Positions 16,564 through 26,400 are shown, counted from the first letter of the stretch. The stretch: 64,000 nt of DNA from Hymenobacter sp. GOD-10R (GCF_035609205.1 NZ_CP141184.1:3066501-3130500); one strand, 5' to 3'. Numbers and translations: made by a program. Notes: a model not told the origin generated them from the sequence alone.

Positions 16564-17991
16564 CTACTTGGCGGCAGTTCGAATGGCGCGTTTCGCGGAA
16601 GCCTGCTGCCAAGTATTAATGCGGCGCAGGGCGAATTCGCCTTCTTTGCTTGGTACGGCGTGCAGCTGCGGGGGAGCTCCCGCTATGACTGCGCACTCAA
16701 CAAAGTTGTTCTGCCGAAAACTCGGTTGCAGGTCCAAGCTAGCTTCACCAGCGGGGGTACGCAGGCTGAGTCGCCACGGACCCGATTGGTGGTGCAAGCG
16801 CAACGTACGCTGCGTGTTGGCTTGCAAGCTATCCTGCGGTATTCCGTTGAGTAGCACCACGGCTGGTAGACCTGCTTTAGCCCCTTCGAAGCGGTACAGG
16901 ATCACGCTCGCAGAGTCGGCCACAGGACCGCTGACTTGCGTTAGGTTGGTGGCATTGAACACGTTGCCGTCCGTAATGTCGATGGTGAACTCGTGCTCGT
17001 ATGCGTGCGTTGTGGCGGCCGAAAGCGCTATACCCACGGCGGCACCTAGCAAGCCGCCCGCCCCGATAATGAGCGGCCCTGGCTGCACAGAATACACCCG
17101 GAACGAGAGCTGATTGCCGTGCCGCTCTAATGGGAAGTAGGCGTTCTGGTAGCGAATAAAAACGTTACGCCCATCCGAGAAGCCCCACGTATCAGCGGGG
17201 AGCGGGCGGTGCTTGCCGGTGGCATCCGTAATGTACGGATGCACCTTATACGTCCCAGCTAGGTTGCCTTCGGTATTGGCGGTAGTTTCTACTTCGAAGG
17301 GCAGCGAATGATCGGGGGTGTTGTCGCGAAAATCGTGGAAGGTGCGGTAGCGCCCTTTGTTGATGACCTCGGCTTCCAGCACCGGGTACACTTGGCTGCT
17401 TGGGGCTAGGTCGACGGGGCTGCGGAGTTGGGCGAACGTTACCAGAGGCGTTTCCGCCTTGGCCGGAGTCGAGAGGTTTACCTTCTCCAGGCTCCGCTGC
17501 ATGGCGGTCACTAGGTTGCTCGCGTGAAATCCCGTCACATCCATCCCGCTCCGGCTGGCCGTACCCATGGCGCTACCCAGCCGCCGGTATAATCCGGTGG
17601 GTAAGGGCTCATACCATTCAAAGGTGCATTGCGCCTTTCCGACTTCGGAGTTGTAATTGATGGTTTCGGCAACGCGCATGGCGGTGATGCGCAACACCAA
17701 CGGCCGGTCCGTTGGGCGAGCCGGCAACTGTTGAGTTAGATATTCGTGCAAATAAGGCGCCGCCTGACCCGCTAAGACGACCTCAACGGGGCGGTTCAGT
17801 ACCCCTAGGTGCACTTGGCCGAGGGTGGTGGTATCGGGGCGGGCATCTACTACTTGCTGCACATAGAAGCTGCGCTCGGGGAGCGTGAGTACTTGCTTAT
17901 GCAGTTCGACCACGTGCGCCTTCTGTGCCTGAAGTGGAAGTGCTAGGCCTAGGCTGATAAGGAGCAGGAGAGACGAACGATATAAGGCCAT
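16564..17991 (-). CDS. Uncharacterised secreted protein of 475 residues
   Basis: There is a clear signal peptide (LLLLISLGLALPLQAQ, cut near residue 22). The mature protein has about 280 residues of mixed strands. A Gly/Ala-rich hydrophobic stretch follows, GPLIIGAGGLLGAAVGIALS (about residues 304-323), and then a second beta-rich region with EHEFTIDITDGNVFNATNL. The hydrophobic stretch could be a single membrane pass or a buried glycine zipper. I do not recognise a family. It faces the flavin reductase gene tail to tail with 25 bases between. Confidence 0.6.
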   Translation of the reverse strand: MALYRSSLLLLISLGLALPLQAQKAHVVELHKQVLTLPERSFYVQQVVDARPDTTTLGQVHLGVLNRPVEVVLAGQAAPYLHEYLTQQLPARPTDRPLVLRITAMRVAETINYNSEVGKAQCTFEWYEPLPTGLYRRLGSAMGTASRSGMDVTGFHASNLVTAMQRSLEKVNLSTPAKAETPLVTFAQLRSPVDLAPSSQVYPVLEAEVINKGRYRTFHDFRDNTPDHSLPFEVETTANTEGNLAGTYKVHPYITDATGKHRPLPADTWGFSDGRNVFIRYQNAYFPLERHGNQLSFRVYSVQPGPLIIGAGGLLGAAVGIALSAATTHAYEHEFTIDITDGNVFNATNLTQVSGPVADSASVILYRFEGAKAGLPAVVLLNGIPQDSLQANTQRTLRLHHQSGPWRLSLRTPAGEASLDLQPSFRQNNFVECAVIAGAPPQLHAVPSKEGEFALRRINTWQQASAKRAIRTAAK

Positions 17992-18167
17992 CAGAGTATA
18001 GCAATAAGCTAAGGATAGCCCACAGCGAAATTAGCGCCAATAGGGAGCAAACAGGTTCGCTTCTCGCATAAAGTGGTGCTGCGTGCAAGTACGCTTACCT
18101 CGATCAGGTCGTTCATTCTGGCGCCAAACACGTAGTAGGCTTCATACCGTAACCTGAACAACACAAA

Positions 18168-18578
18168 ATGGCTGCCTGGGGACCTTACAACTTCGACAAC
18201 GACGACGCCACCGATTTTGCGGGCGATTTTATGGCGAATGGTAGTGAAGTACTACTGTTAGAAGCGCTTGTAGCTGCCGCTGAAGAGGAGGAGCACATTG
18301 AAGCAGAAATTGCATTACCTGCGCTAGCCGCGGCCGAAATCGTAGCCGCTTGGCGCGGCCATCCCGGCACCGACTTTCTGCCGGGCCTATTGCCAGTGGT
18401 GCAGCGCCTAGCTAGCAGCGACGACGAGGAGCTAGTAGAGCTAGCTCAGCAGGCCGTAGAAGCTATTCTGAAAGACTCGGAGCCACGGGATATGTGGACG
18501 GAAAACAAGCAGCTTGACACCTGGGAAGCCGCCCAAAAAGACTTGCTAGCTAGGTTAGATGCCGAGCCAAACCCTTAA
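18168..18578 (+). CDS. DUF4259 domain protein
   Basis: This 136-residue acidic protein begins MAAWGPYNFDNDDATDFAGDF, the diagnostic start of DUF4259 (consensus GAWGxxxFDNDxAxDW). The rest is helical and Ala/Glu-rich, with AALPALAAAEIVAAWRGHP-like sequence in the middle. DUF4259 proteins are cytosolic and of unknown function. It stands alone, with a long palindrome after its stop codon. Confidence 0.8.
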   Translation: MAAWGPYNFDNDDATDFAGDFMANGSEVLLLEALVAAAEEEEHIEAEIALPALAAAEIVAAWRGHPGTDFLPGLLPVVQRLASSDDEELVELAQQAVEAILKDSEPRDMWTENKQLDTWEAAQKDLLARLDAEPNP

Positions 18579-18625
18579 CAGACCGTGCTGATAAGCAGGT
18601 TAGCAGATCGGGTGCTTTGCCGGTC

Positions 18626-18705
18626 ATGCTGAGCTTGCCGAAGCATCTCTACCGCCAGAGTAAGCATTTATCATAGCGGTAGAGATGCTTCGGCAAGCTC
18701 AGCAT
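18626..18705. repeat. 30-bp perfect palindrome (REP-like), family B
   Basis: ATGCTGAGCTTGCCGAAGCA at the start of the left arm (18626-18655) is exactly mirrored in the right arm (18676-18705), with a 20-base loop. It lies between two convergent genes and may serve as a transcription stop for both, although there is no T-run. Confidence 0.85.
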
Positions 18706-18777
18706 AACGTTCTGAGTTGGTTTTGGCTGATTGCTAAATCAGCTCACTATCATATTGAGTACCCGAAAACCTATCTA

Positions 18778-20181
18778 CTACAATTTCAGCAAGTTAAACG
18801 GGGCAAAATCACCTTTTACCGTTTCTTGGTGCGGCAGTACCGGCTGGCTCTGGCTGAGTACCCGTTTGCCGTCGACATAGTAGCAGTATTTCAGCTCTGG
18901 TCTGTCGGTCTTCATGCGTAGGAGCCAACCCTTCGGCGTTTTCTGGAGGAAGCGCAAGAAGTTGTATTCCCCCTTAAATTCCACGGCAACAGCCTTGGCT
19001 TGCAGAAATCCGGCCAACGCGAGACTTACGTTGTCCGGCTCTTGCTTCAATAAATTACGAAGAAGGGCAGCTGTTTTCCAGCTAGGTTTCTTCACCGTTT
19101 GTAGTGTTTGAACGGCCGCTTGGTAGCGTCCCTGCGTCGCCAAAACCTCCGCCTTAGTGAACTGAACTTCCGTGCTATCGAGCCGAGGATTGACCCCCAT
19201 GTACCGCTCCCAAATGGGAAACAGCACGCTTGCTTGTGCAAAGTCCTTCTCGATATAGAAGCAATTCAGAAACGTCAGCCGCAGCACCGATTCCTTCTCT
19301 TGGTCGCTCAGCCGACTGGTGCGCAGAAACTGTTCGACTAGATCCGTACGGGGCTGGTTGTGCAGCAGCTTCGTTAGCGTGAGGCTAGCATTCTGCGGAA
19401 ACTGACTGGCTAGCAAGATGTTCTTTTTTCCTTGCTGCAGCAAGGTGTGAATGTTGGTGTGCCAGGCCGTACGGTAGTCTTCGGCTAGGTAAAACCAGAT
19501 GTCGCCGGTGGTTAGGTTATGGATGTTCGTGTAGACGGTGGTGGTAAACTCCCGCTCAGAAGTTTCCTGCGCAATCTGCACGAGGCTCTGCTGACTGACG
19601 CCCTGGGTAGCTAGCAAGCGCTGCGCAATGGGGTAGCGCCAACATGTTTGCTTGGCGGGCCCCGTCTCACACACGTTGAAGTTGGTAGAGGTGAGCTGCT
19701 GCGTGGCCCGCACAATGGTGTCAGGGGCAATGACAGCTAGGTTGCCCTGGCGGTCGGCGATATGCAGCTGAACATCACCCATATCGGGCATATAGTACGT
19801 GTCCCACAAGGCTAGAAACTGCGGTACTGATTGGCAGTGTTGCAGTAAATACACCAGCATGGACCCGTGCGGAAAAGGCTGGCGGCCGTGGCGTAGCTTG
19901 TCCTTCTGAGGCGGTAAAGCATTGATGTCAAAGAAGACCCCAGCCTCATTCGCGCCGCCTTGGATACCGCTCTCGGGCGACCCGTAGGTAAACGTGATGT
20001 AGCCCAGGGAATTCTTGTCCGTGGCTGGAAAGACGTTTACGTAGTTGGAGGCGGTGTGAAAGAAGTCCTCGTTGTTCATAGCCCATGTTTGCCCGCGCCG
20101 ATCCGTCCCGGAAACAATGGTGCAGGCGGGCGCTACTAGGCGCCACAACAACAGCAAGAGCAACAGCAGGGAGGTTCTCAT
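18778..20181 (-). CDS. Secreted Ntn-hydrolase (linear amide C-N hydrolase/acyltransferase type)
   Basis: This 467-residue protein has a Leu-rich signal peptide, then PACTIVSGTDRRGQTWAMNN-EDF. In the choloylglycine hydrolase/penicillin V acylase/AAT (C45) group, a Cys freed at the mature N terminus is the nucleophile and is followed by a G...N.D pattern like this one. Later conserved pieces are GGANEAGVFFDINALP, MGDVQLHIADRQGNLAVI and FNVCETGP. The last 170 residues look helical and may be TPR-like. It would cleave or transfer an amide bond in the periplasm. The substrate is unknown. Cys20 could instead be read as a poor lipobox. Confidence 0.7.
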   Translation of the reverse strand: MRTSLLLLLLLLWRLVAPACTIVSGTDRRGQTWAMNNEDFFHTASNYVNVFPATDKNSLGYITFTYGSPESGIQGGANEAGVFFDINALPPQKDKLRHGRQPFPHGSMLVYLLQHCQSVPQFLALWDTYYMPDMGDVQLHIADRQGNLAVIAPDTIVRATQQLTSTNFNVCETGPAKQTCWRYPIAQRLLATQGVSQQSLVQIAQETSEREFTTTVYTNIHNLTTGDIWFYLAEDYRTAWHTNIHTLLQQGKKNILLASQFPQNASLTLTKLLHNQPRTDLVEQFLRTSRLSDQEKESVLRLTFLNCFYIEKDFAQASVLFPIWERYMGVNPRLDSTEVQFTKAEVLATQGRYQAAVQTLQTVKKPSWKTAALLRNLLKQEPDNVSLALAGFLQAKAVAVEFKGEYNFLRFLQKTPKGWLLRMKTDRPELKYCYYVDGKRVLSQSQPVLPHQETVKGDFAPFNLLKL

Positions 20182-20305
20182 CGTGCGGGGGTATAGAGCC
20201 AATAGCTCAGCGAAAACTCGTGCAACTAGCAATGGTATTGCAACTTAGCTTGTTTTGTGTTGCCGAACTCTGCTAAGCGAGAAAGCTACACGCCTCGCGC
20301 CACCG

Positions 20306-20881
20306 CTAGCTAGCGGTGAACCCTAGCTTGGTCAGTTCTTCCCACACTTTGTGCACCGGCAACCCCATCACATTGAAGTACGAGCCTTCCAGCCGCGTGA
20401 CGGCCACCATGCCAATCCAGTCTTGGGCACCGTAAGCGCCGGCTTTGTCGAAAGGCTTGTACTGCCGCACGTAAAACTCGATTTCGGCAGGAGAGAGGGC
20501 GCGGAAGTAAACCCGGGTTTGGTCGGAAAATACCACGCGCTGACCTGCGCCGGTGAGCAAGCACACGCCCGTGTACACGTCGTGGGCGCGGCCTTGCAGG
20601 CGCGTGAGCATCTGAATGGCTTCGGCCTCGTCGGCGGGTTTATTCAGCACATCATCATCCAGGCACACGATGGTGTCGGCGGTGAGTACCACCTCGTCGG
20701 GCGCCAGCGTGGCGCGGTAAGCGGCAGCTTTGTGGGCTGCTAGGTACTCGGCCACTTCGGCACGTACCAAGTGGGCCGGAAAGCTTTCGTCGACTTCCTG
20801 CAAACGAATTTCGTAGTGCAGACCTAGGTCGGAGAGGAGCTGCCGGCGGCGTGGGGAGTTGGAGGCCAGAACTAAACGCAT
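20306..20881 (-). CDS. maf: Maf-like nucleoside triphosphate pyrophosphatase
   Basis: This 191-residue protein begins MRLVLASNSPRRRQLLSDLG, the Maf signature. It continues with VVLTADTIVCLDD, holding the catalytic Asp region, and GRAHDVYTGVCLL. The C terminus has FDKAGAYGAQDW and RLEGSYFNVMGLP. Maf proteins hydrolyse non-canonical or pyrimidine nucleoside triphosphates to monophosphates, a house-cleaning role. The start at 20881 lies inside the end of the DUF1015 gene (10-base overlap), so the two are translationally linked. Confidence 0.93.
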   Translation of the reverse strand: MRLVLASNSPRRRQLLSDLGLHYEIRLQEVDESFPAHLVRAEVAEYLAAHKAAAYRATLAPDEVVLTADTIVCLDDDVLNKPADEAEAIQMLTRLQGRAHDVYTGVCLLTGAGQRVVFSDQTRVYFRALSPAEIEFYVRQYKPFDKAGAYGAQDWIGMVAVTRLEGSYFNVMGLPVHKVWEELTKLGFTAS

Positions 20882-22182
20882 TGCAGGAAAGGATTGTCGG
20901 CTTCCTCGTCGCGAATACTCGTGAACAGGAAGCCAACGATAGTTTTCGGATAAAAGAACGTGGACTTGGGGGGCATTACGGCACCGGAGTGGCATACTAG
21001 CTCCACCTCGTCCATGGTCACTTCGTTGGTAATGAATGCCGCGCGCGCCTCTCCGCGGTCTACTTGCGCCAGGCACTCTGAAAAGCTACGCACGTAAGCT
21101 ACACCAGGCCAGTTGCGTTGTGCTTCTGGACCAACGATGCCTAGCACCCGTTCCAGCACAAAGTAGTGGAGCACGGTAAGATCTAGCTCTTTGACCTGAA
21201 CCGTGGTTTCCCAGCTGAGTTGGGCGTGTACCTCGGGCCGCAGGCGTATTTTGTAGGCTTGCCCACCTAGGTACAAGCCAAAGGACCAGCGTTTTCCCGC
21301 AATAACCTCGGGCAAGGCATACGCATCGTCTTGCCCCTGCACCAGGAAGAACTCACCAAGACGCTTCAAGAAAGCTTCATCGGTGAGGTGGCCGGGCAGC
21401 TCCAACAACAAGCGGTGCGTCGGCAGAATGCGCAGATCGTCGGCGGCAGCATTAGTCAGGTACATCAAGTGATAATTCCATGGCTCGTGGCCAGTAGCTT
21501 TTGAATCAGCTGCTTGCCTAGCTTGTCGGTATGCCAACGATGCTTCGTAACGGTGGTGCCCGTCGGCCAGAATTACCTGCTTTTCGGCGAGTAATTCTTG
21601 AAATCTGCGGATCACCTTACTGTCTTGGATAACGGCTAATACGTCGCGGGCGCCTTGGTAATCTTCCTCCGTCTGATAGAGGGGATCTTGCGCAGCCTCG
21701 TCCATATAGCGCTCTAGCTCAAAGGTATCATCGCGGTACAGGCCGTGGGTGGCGCTGCTTTGCATCTGCGTGCGGGCCAGCAGCTCCGCGCGGTCGTTGA
21801 CCGAGACGGGCAGCGTATTTTCGTGGCGTAGCACTACCTGCTCGTCCCAGGCATAGGCGCGGATATGACACATAAAGCCTTTGCGACAGTATGCCCGCGT
21901 GCTACCAGGCAACCGAAAATACTGGTAATACACGTACAAGCCCGGCAGCGGATCTTGCAGCAGCACGCCGGCTTTCTGCCACTCCGTGAGGCGCCGCAAC
22001 GCGGCACCGGCCGGGTCTTCCCCCTGTGGCACCGAGACGTGAATGCTGTTCAGGGGGTTGCCATAAAGCGCCGCCCGCTGCTTTGGTGATACCACGTCAA
22101 ACAGCGGGGAAACGTACGCGTCAATAGAAGCGCTCAGCTCAGGGTTATAGCGCCAGCCGCGCACAGGTCGAATTTCAGCCAC
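20872..22182 (-). CDS. DUF1015 family protein
   Basis: This 436-residue protein matches DUF1015 (COG4198) along its length. RPVRGWRYNPE is at the start and AYVSPLFDVVSPKQRAALY follows. NSIHVSVPQG is a family motif. ILADGHHRYEASLAYRQ is the best-conserved block, and PPKSTFFYPKTIVGFLFTSI is near the end. The biochemical function is unknown. In many Bacteroidota the gene lies near serine-pathway or pdx genes, and here pdxH is 121 bases upstream and maf overlaps its end. Confidence 0.88.
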   Translation of the reverse strand: MAEIRPVRGWRYNPELSASIDAYVSPLFDVVSPKQRAALYGNPLNSIHVSVPQGEDPAGAALRRLTEWQKAGVLLQDPLPGLYVYYQYFRLPGSTRAYCRKGFMCHIRAYAWDEQVVLRHENTLPVSVNDRAELLARTQMQSSATHGLYRDDTFELERYMDEAAQDPLYQTEEDYQGARDVLAVIQDSKVIRRFQELLAEKQVILADGHHRYEASLAYRQARQAADSKATGHEPWNYHLMYLTNAAADDLRILPTHRLLLELPGHLTDEAFLKRLGEFFLVQGQDDAYALPEVIAGKRWSFGLYLGGQAYKIRLRPEVHAQLSWETTVQVKELDLTVLHYFVLERVLGIVGPEAQRNWPGVAYVRSFSECLAQVDRGEARAAFITNEVTMDEVELVCHSGAVMPPKSTFFYPKTIVGFLFTSIRDEEADNPFLQCV

Positions 22183-22303
22183 TTAGAAGTGTTGAGTGTT
22201 GAATTTTAAATGTTGAGTGCTGAATGTTGATGGTTAAATGTTAGATGCTGTTGATTGATCGTCCACCAATTCAATACATAACACTTAAATTCCAACGCTT
22301 TCC
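22183..22303. repeat. Intergenic tract of repeated GTTGAGTG/TGAATGTTG words
   Basis: Between pdxH and the DUF1015 gene, short A+T-rich words such as GTTGAGTGTTGAAT, TGTTGAGTGCTGAATG and GGTTAAATGTTAGATG recur. No gene is seen. Confidence 0.45.
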
Positions 22304-22957
22304 TCACGGTGCTAGGCGGCTACGACGCCAGCCTTCCCCATCTTTCTCGTATAAAATTCGGTCGTGCAGGCGGCTCGGGCGGCCTTGCCAAAACTCGATG
22401 CGTGTAGGGCGCAGAATGTAGCCGCCCCAGTGCGGCGGACGCGGCAGTAGGTCTTGTCCGGAAAATTGAGCTTCTACTTCTTTTTCACGCGTTTCTAGCT
22501 CCTCGCGGCTGCCAATTACCTGGCTCTGCGGCGAAGCCCAAGCCCCCAACTGACTGCCGCGCGGGCGGCTTTGAAAATATGCGTCGGACGTAGTAGCAGG
22601 CGCTTTTTCCACTTTTCCTTCCACTCGCACCTGCCGCTCCAGGCCTGGCCAGAAGAAGTTGAGTGCAGCCAGCGCATCATGGGCTAGCTCCTGGCCTTTG
22701 CGGCTATTATAGTTGGTGTAAAATAGGAAACCAGCGTCCTCGGGTAAGCCTTTGAGGAGTACTACGCGGGTAGAAGGTTGGCCATCAGCCCCAACCGTGG
22801 CTAGGGTCATGGCCGTAGGTTCGTCGAGGTGGGCTGCTAGGGCCTCGTCGAGCCAGGTACGAAACTGTTGAACGGCATTCGGCGCCACTTCGCTTTCGGT
22901 GAGCGTCCGCTGCGCGTATGTTTTGCGCAAATCAGCTAATTGTTGGTCGTTGGTCAT
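22304..22957 (-). CDS. pdxH: Pyridoxamine 5'-phosphate oxidase
   Basis: This 217-residue FMN enzyme makes pyridoxal 5'-phosphate from PNP or PMP. Family motifs include [36 protein letters not shown] (FMN binding), [33 protein letters not shown], and the C-terminal [11 protein letters not shown] with [15 protein letters not shown] substrate-binding residues. The start at 22957 ([15 protein letters not shown]) fits the family. The longer upstream frame has no homology and is rejected. Confidence 0.95.
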   Translation of the reverse strand: MTNDQQLADLRKTYAQRTLTESEVAPNAVQQFRTWLDEALAAHLDEPTAMTLATVGADGQPSTRVVLLKGLPEDAGFLFYTNYNSRKGQELAHDALAALNFFWPGLERQVRVEGKVEKAPATTSDAYFQSRPRGSQLGAWASPQSQVIGSREELETREKEVEAQFSGQDLLPRPPHWGGYILRPTRIEFWQGRPSRLHDRILYEKDGEGWRRSRLAP

Positions 22958-23290
22958 GAAGCAAATCGTGTTGAGCAGGTAACCAATAGCCCGCCGCGTA
23001 GTTTGGAGGAGCAACTTGTTGTGCCATTCCCACTCGCTGGCAGAGCAATAATTACGCAACGGCGACGGTTGTAGAGCGGGCGCAAGGTAGCATAATGTAC
23101 GCGTGTCGGGAACCTGCAACTACGCAACCGACGTAAGACACTTAGAAAGAAGCTGCGTAAACACCAGGCGTGCCGAGCAGCTAGGTACTTCCCTAGGTCG
23201 ACGCTGTCAGCCTGCTTTATAGCTCGAGCAAGTGCTCGTGATTCGCGTGGATCATCGGTGTTTGTTAATTGATAAACTAAGAATTGCCCA

Positions 23291-23848
23291 ATGAAATCAG
23301 GCAGCCTCCTTATATCACAGCCCTTTCTGGGCGACCCCAATTTTGAGCGCACTGTCATCTTGTTGTGCCAGCATTCCGAAGAAGAAGGTTCCTTCGGCCT
23401 AGTGCTCAATCGTCAGACGAACCTCCAGCTTGGCGACGTACTGGAGTTGCCCTACGGGGATGCTTCGCCCGCCGCTCATCTGCCCCTAGGCCTCGGCGGA
23501 CCCGTGCAGCCCGACACCCTACACTATTTGCACCGACGTGCCGATATCACTGATGCCGTGGCCATTGGACAAGATGTATATTGGGGCGGCGACTTCCAAG
23601 TGCTGCTGGGCTTGCTGCTCAGCGGCGAGCTAGCCGCCGATGATGTGCGCTTGTACGTAGGTTATTCGGGCTGGACAGCCGGGCAGCTCACTGACGAGGT
23701 AGGGGAAAATGTTTGGATTGTGCACCCCAATGCTGCGGGGAAAGTATTTACTTTGGATAATGATGCCTTCTGGCAATCCATCCTACGCGAAAAAGGCGGC
23801 CGCTACCGTGTTTTGTCCAACTACCCCGTGGACCCACGCCTGAACTAA
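23291..23848 (+). CDS. YqgE/AlgH family protein
   Basis: This 185-residue protein matches the YqgE/AlgH family (DUF179). GSLLISQPFLGDPNFERTVI is at residues 4-23 and GSFGLVLNRQTN is at 35-46. GLGGPVQPDTLHYLH and VYWGGDFQVLLGLL follow, and RLYVGYSGWTAGQLTDE is near residue 120. The fold is known but the function is not. It was once linked to alginate regulation in Pseudomonas. It is the first gene rightward after pdxH and is followed by the DUF349 gene 62 bases later. Confidence 0.92.
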   Translation: MKSGSLLISQPFLGDPNFERTVILLCQHSEEEGSFGLVLNRQTNLQLGDVLELPYGDASPAAHLPLGLGGPVQPDTLHYLHRRADITDAVAIGQDVYWGGDFQVLLGLLLSGELAADDVRLYVGYSGWTAGQLTDEVGENVWIVHPNAAGKVFTLDNDAFWQSILREKGGRYRVLSNYPVDPRLN

Positions 23849-23910
23849 TCAAATTTGTCGCCCCGCTTTCCACTGTCCGCTGCTTACCTTGCGGGCCATT
23901 CTGCTGAATC

Positions 23911-26376
23911 ATGGTACCTGAAAACGAAAACACTGCACCCAATCACTCCGATCCCGCCTCGGAGTCGCCGATGAGCATTCTGGAGCGTCGCCTTGCTGAG
24001 ATCAACTCCAAGCAAGACCCGGCGGCCGCTGCACCAGCACCGCCCGATCAGGAGCCTACGCCAGCCAATGTACCGGCCGAAACAACGGCTGCGGCTCCTG
24101 CTACCGCTCCCGAAGATATCACGGAACGCCCTGCCCAAGGTGCCCCGGCTCCCGTTGGTCAGCCAGCCGATGCTGGTACTGCTGAAGTACATGCGGAGCC
24201 TTCCAATGCTGTTGTAGGCGAGGAGCCGGCCGCTATCAGCGCGCCTGCGCCTTCCGAGCCCCTGGCCCGCGCCGAAGACCACTATGGAGCGCAAAACCCT
24301 GGGGTAGTAAGTGCCCACGTTGAAGAAGGTACTCCCATTACACCGGAGCCCGAAGCCCTGACAGCCGACGCAAACGCGGTGACAGAGGCGCAACCAGCTG
24401 CAACGCCTGAGCCAGAAGCCCTCACGGGCGTCGCGGGTGAGGATACGCCAGCTACCGCTCCTGACGCACCAGCCACTACCACATTGCCGGCCTACGCATT
24501 AGCGTCAGCCGAAGACATCGAAAACGCGCCGGTCGACCTAGCTGCCTTGCCAACCTCCGACAATGAGGGCGCTGCCGAGGCGGCTGCGGAGTTGCAACAC
24601 GCAACAGGAACCCCCGAAGAGGAGGATGATTATGTCCCCGAGACGGCTGCTCCTGACTTTGCCAAGCTAGACCTAGATGCCCAAGGCGATTACCTCCTTG
24701 GCCTGCTCCGTCGCCCTGATGCTCGCCAGAACCGTAAGCAGATTTTTGACCTAAATCGGCAATATGAGCAAGCTGTCGGCAATGAGCGCAATGCCGCTCG
24801 GCAGCGCTCCACGACCGAAGGCGACGACGCTGAAGGATCTACTTTCCAGAACCCGAAAGGCTACCAGGAAGTAACGAAAGCCCTGCAAGACTTCCGGGAA
24901 AGCCGTGCCCGCGACGCAAAGGCAGAGGACGAGCAGCGTGCTCGTAACCTAGCCCACAAGCAGCACTTGCTTTCGCAGCTTCGGCTGCTGGTAGAGTCGT
25001 CGGAGACCAAGGATAGTTCGGCGCGCATAAAGGCGTTGCAGAACGATTGGAAAGTAACGGGACCCGTACCGCAGAAAGAAGCACAGGAGCTGTGGAATAG
25101 CTACCACGCCTTGCTCGATATCTATTACAACAACCGTGGTCTGTTCTTCGAAATGAAGGAGCTAGACCGCCGCCGCAACCTCGAAGCCAAAGAGGCGCTA
25201 ATCCAGCGTGCAGAGGCGTTGAGTCAGCAAAATAGCATCAACAAAGCGTTGCAGGAGCTACGGCAGCTGCACGAGGAGTGGAAACACGTTGGCCCCGTGC
25301 CCAATGAGCAGCGAGAGCCTATCTGGAACCGCTTCTTACAGGCGTCGGAGAAGGTACACAACCGCAAGAAAGAGTTTGTAGATGTGCGCTCGGCGCAGGA
25401 AAACGCTAACCTAGCTCGTAAGTCAGCTTTGCTGGAGCAGATTAAGCCTTTCGCCGACTTCCACACGGAGCGCGTAAATGAATGGCGTTCCAAAACCGAT
25501 GAGTTGCAAAAACTCAAAGAGGAGTGGGATGCAGCTGGCTTAGTACCTCGCGACAAAGCTGAGCAGATGAACAAACAGTTCTGGTCGGCTTACAAAGGCT
25601 TCTTCCAGCACAAAAATCAGTTCTTCAAAGCGCTAGATGAGGAGAAGAACGCCAACTTAAAGCGCAAGCTAGAGTTGTGTGAGCAAGCCGAAGCGGCGCT
25701 GCAAAATCCAAACTGGGAAGAAGGCCGTGAAATTGTTATTCGCCTGCAAAAGGAGTGGAAGCTGATTGGTCGAGTACCCGAAAAGCAATCTGATAAAGTA
25801 TGGAACCGCTTCCGTACAGCCTGCGATTCCTTCTTCGATCGGAAGAACCAAGAGGCCAAGCAGCGGGAGCAGCAAGCGCAGCAAGTTTCGACGGAGCAAG
25901 CTGCTCACCTCGACCGTCTGTCGGATGCGATTTCTGTGCTTAATACCGATAACCCCGGTACGTTGGAAGGCTTCCGTCAGCACGTAGCTGACTGGCGTGC
26001 CTTCGAGAGTGCCGCTGCCGCGCCCCGTGGTGCTGCTGAACGAGCAGAGGACAAATTCCAGACTCTGATGGGTAAGTACTTGGATGCTGTTCCTGGTCTG
26101 CCCTACGCCGAGCGCAACGACTTGCTATTCCAGCTACAAGTAGAGCGCCTGAAAGCTAGCCCCGATTCGCAGCAGCAGCTGTATAAAAAGGAGCAAGGAT
26201 TGCGTCGTGAGATCAACGAGCTAGAGAATGACATTTCTACCCTGCAAACTAACCTTGACTTCTTTGCTCGGTCGAAAAATGCTGATCAGCTCCGCGCTGA
26301 GTACCAAGGCCGGATTGACGAAGCGAAGACACGTATCGAAGGATTGAAAAAGCAACTAAAGGTGGTTCGCAGCTAA
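23911..26376 (+). CDS. DUF349-repeat protein with acidic Ala/Pro-rich N terminus
   Basis: This 821-residue protein has two parts. Residues 1-250 are low-complexity (Ala, Pro, Glu, Thr) and probably disordered. From about residue 255, repeated helical modules of about 70-75 residues carry the DUF349 signature: a Trp in LxxEWK, then GPVP or GLVP or GRVP, then W..F and a final R or K pair. I count about five modules. A coiled-coil tail (about 740-821) ends the protein. DUF349 proteins are cytosolic with no established function. A textbook terminator follows the gene. Confidence 0.88.
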   Translation: MVPENENTAPNHSDPASESPMSILERRLAEINSKQDPAAAAPAPPDQEPTPANVPAETTAAAPATAPEDITERPAQGAPAPVGQPADAGTAEVHAEPSNAVVGEEPAAISAPAPSEPLARAEDHYGAQNPGVVSAHVEEGTPITPEPEALTADANAVTEAQPAATPEPEALTGVAGEDTPATAPDAPATTTLPAYALASAEDIENAPVDLAALPTSDNEGAAEAAAELQHATGTPEEEDDYVPETAAPDFAKLDLDAQGDYLLGLLRRPDARQNRKQIFDLNRQYEQAVGNERNAARQRSTTEGDDAEGSTFQNPKGYQEVTKALQDFRESRARDAKAEDEQRARNLAHKQHLLSQLRLLVESSETKDSSARIKALQNDWKVTGPVPQKEAQELWNSYHALLDIYYNNRGLFFEMKELDRRRNLEAKEALIQRAEALSQQNSINKALQELRQLHEEWKHVGPVPNEQREPIWNRFLQASEKVHNRKKEFVDVRSAQENANLARKSALLEQIKPFADFHTERVNEWRSKTDELQKLKEEWDAAGLVPRDKAEQMNKQFWSAYKGFFQHKNQFFKALDEEKNANLKRKLELCEQAEAALQNPNWEEGREIVIRLQKEWKLIGRVPEKQSDKVWNRFRTACDSFFDRKNQEAKQREQQAQQVSTEQAAHLDRLSDAISVLNTDNPGTLEGFRQHVADWRAFESAAAAPRGAAERAEDKFQTLMGKYLDAVPGLPYAERNDLLFQLQVERLKASPDSQQQLYKKEQGLRREINELENDISTLQTNLDFFARSKNADQLRAEYQGRIDEAKTRIEGLKKQLKVVRS

Positions 26377-26400
26377 GGTTGGTCGATCATCCACAGAAAA

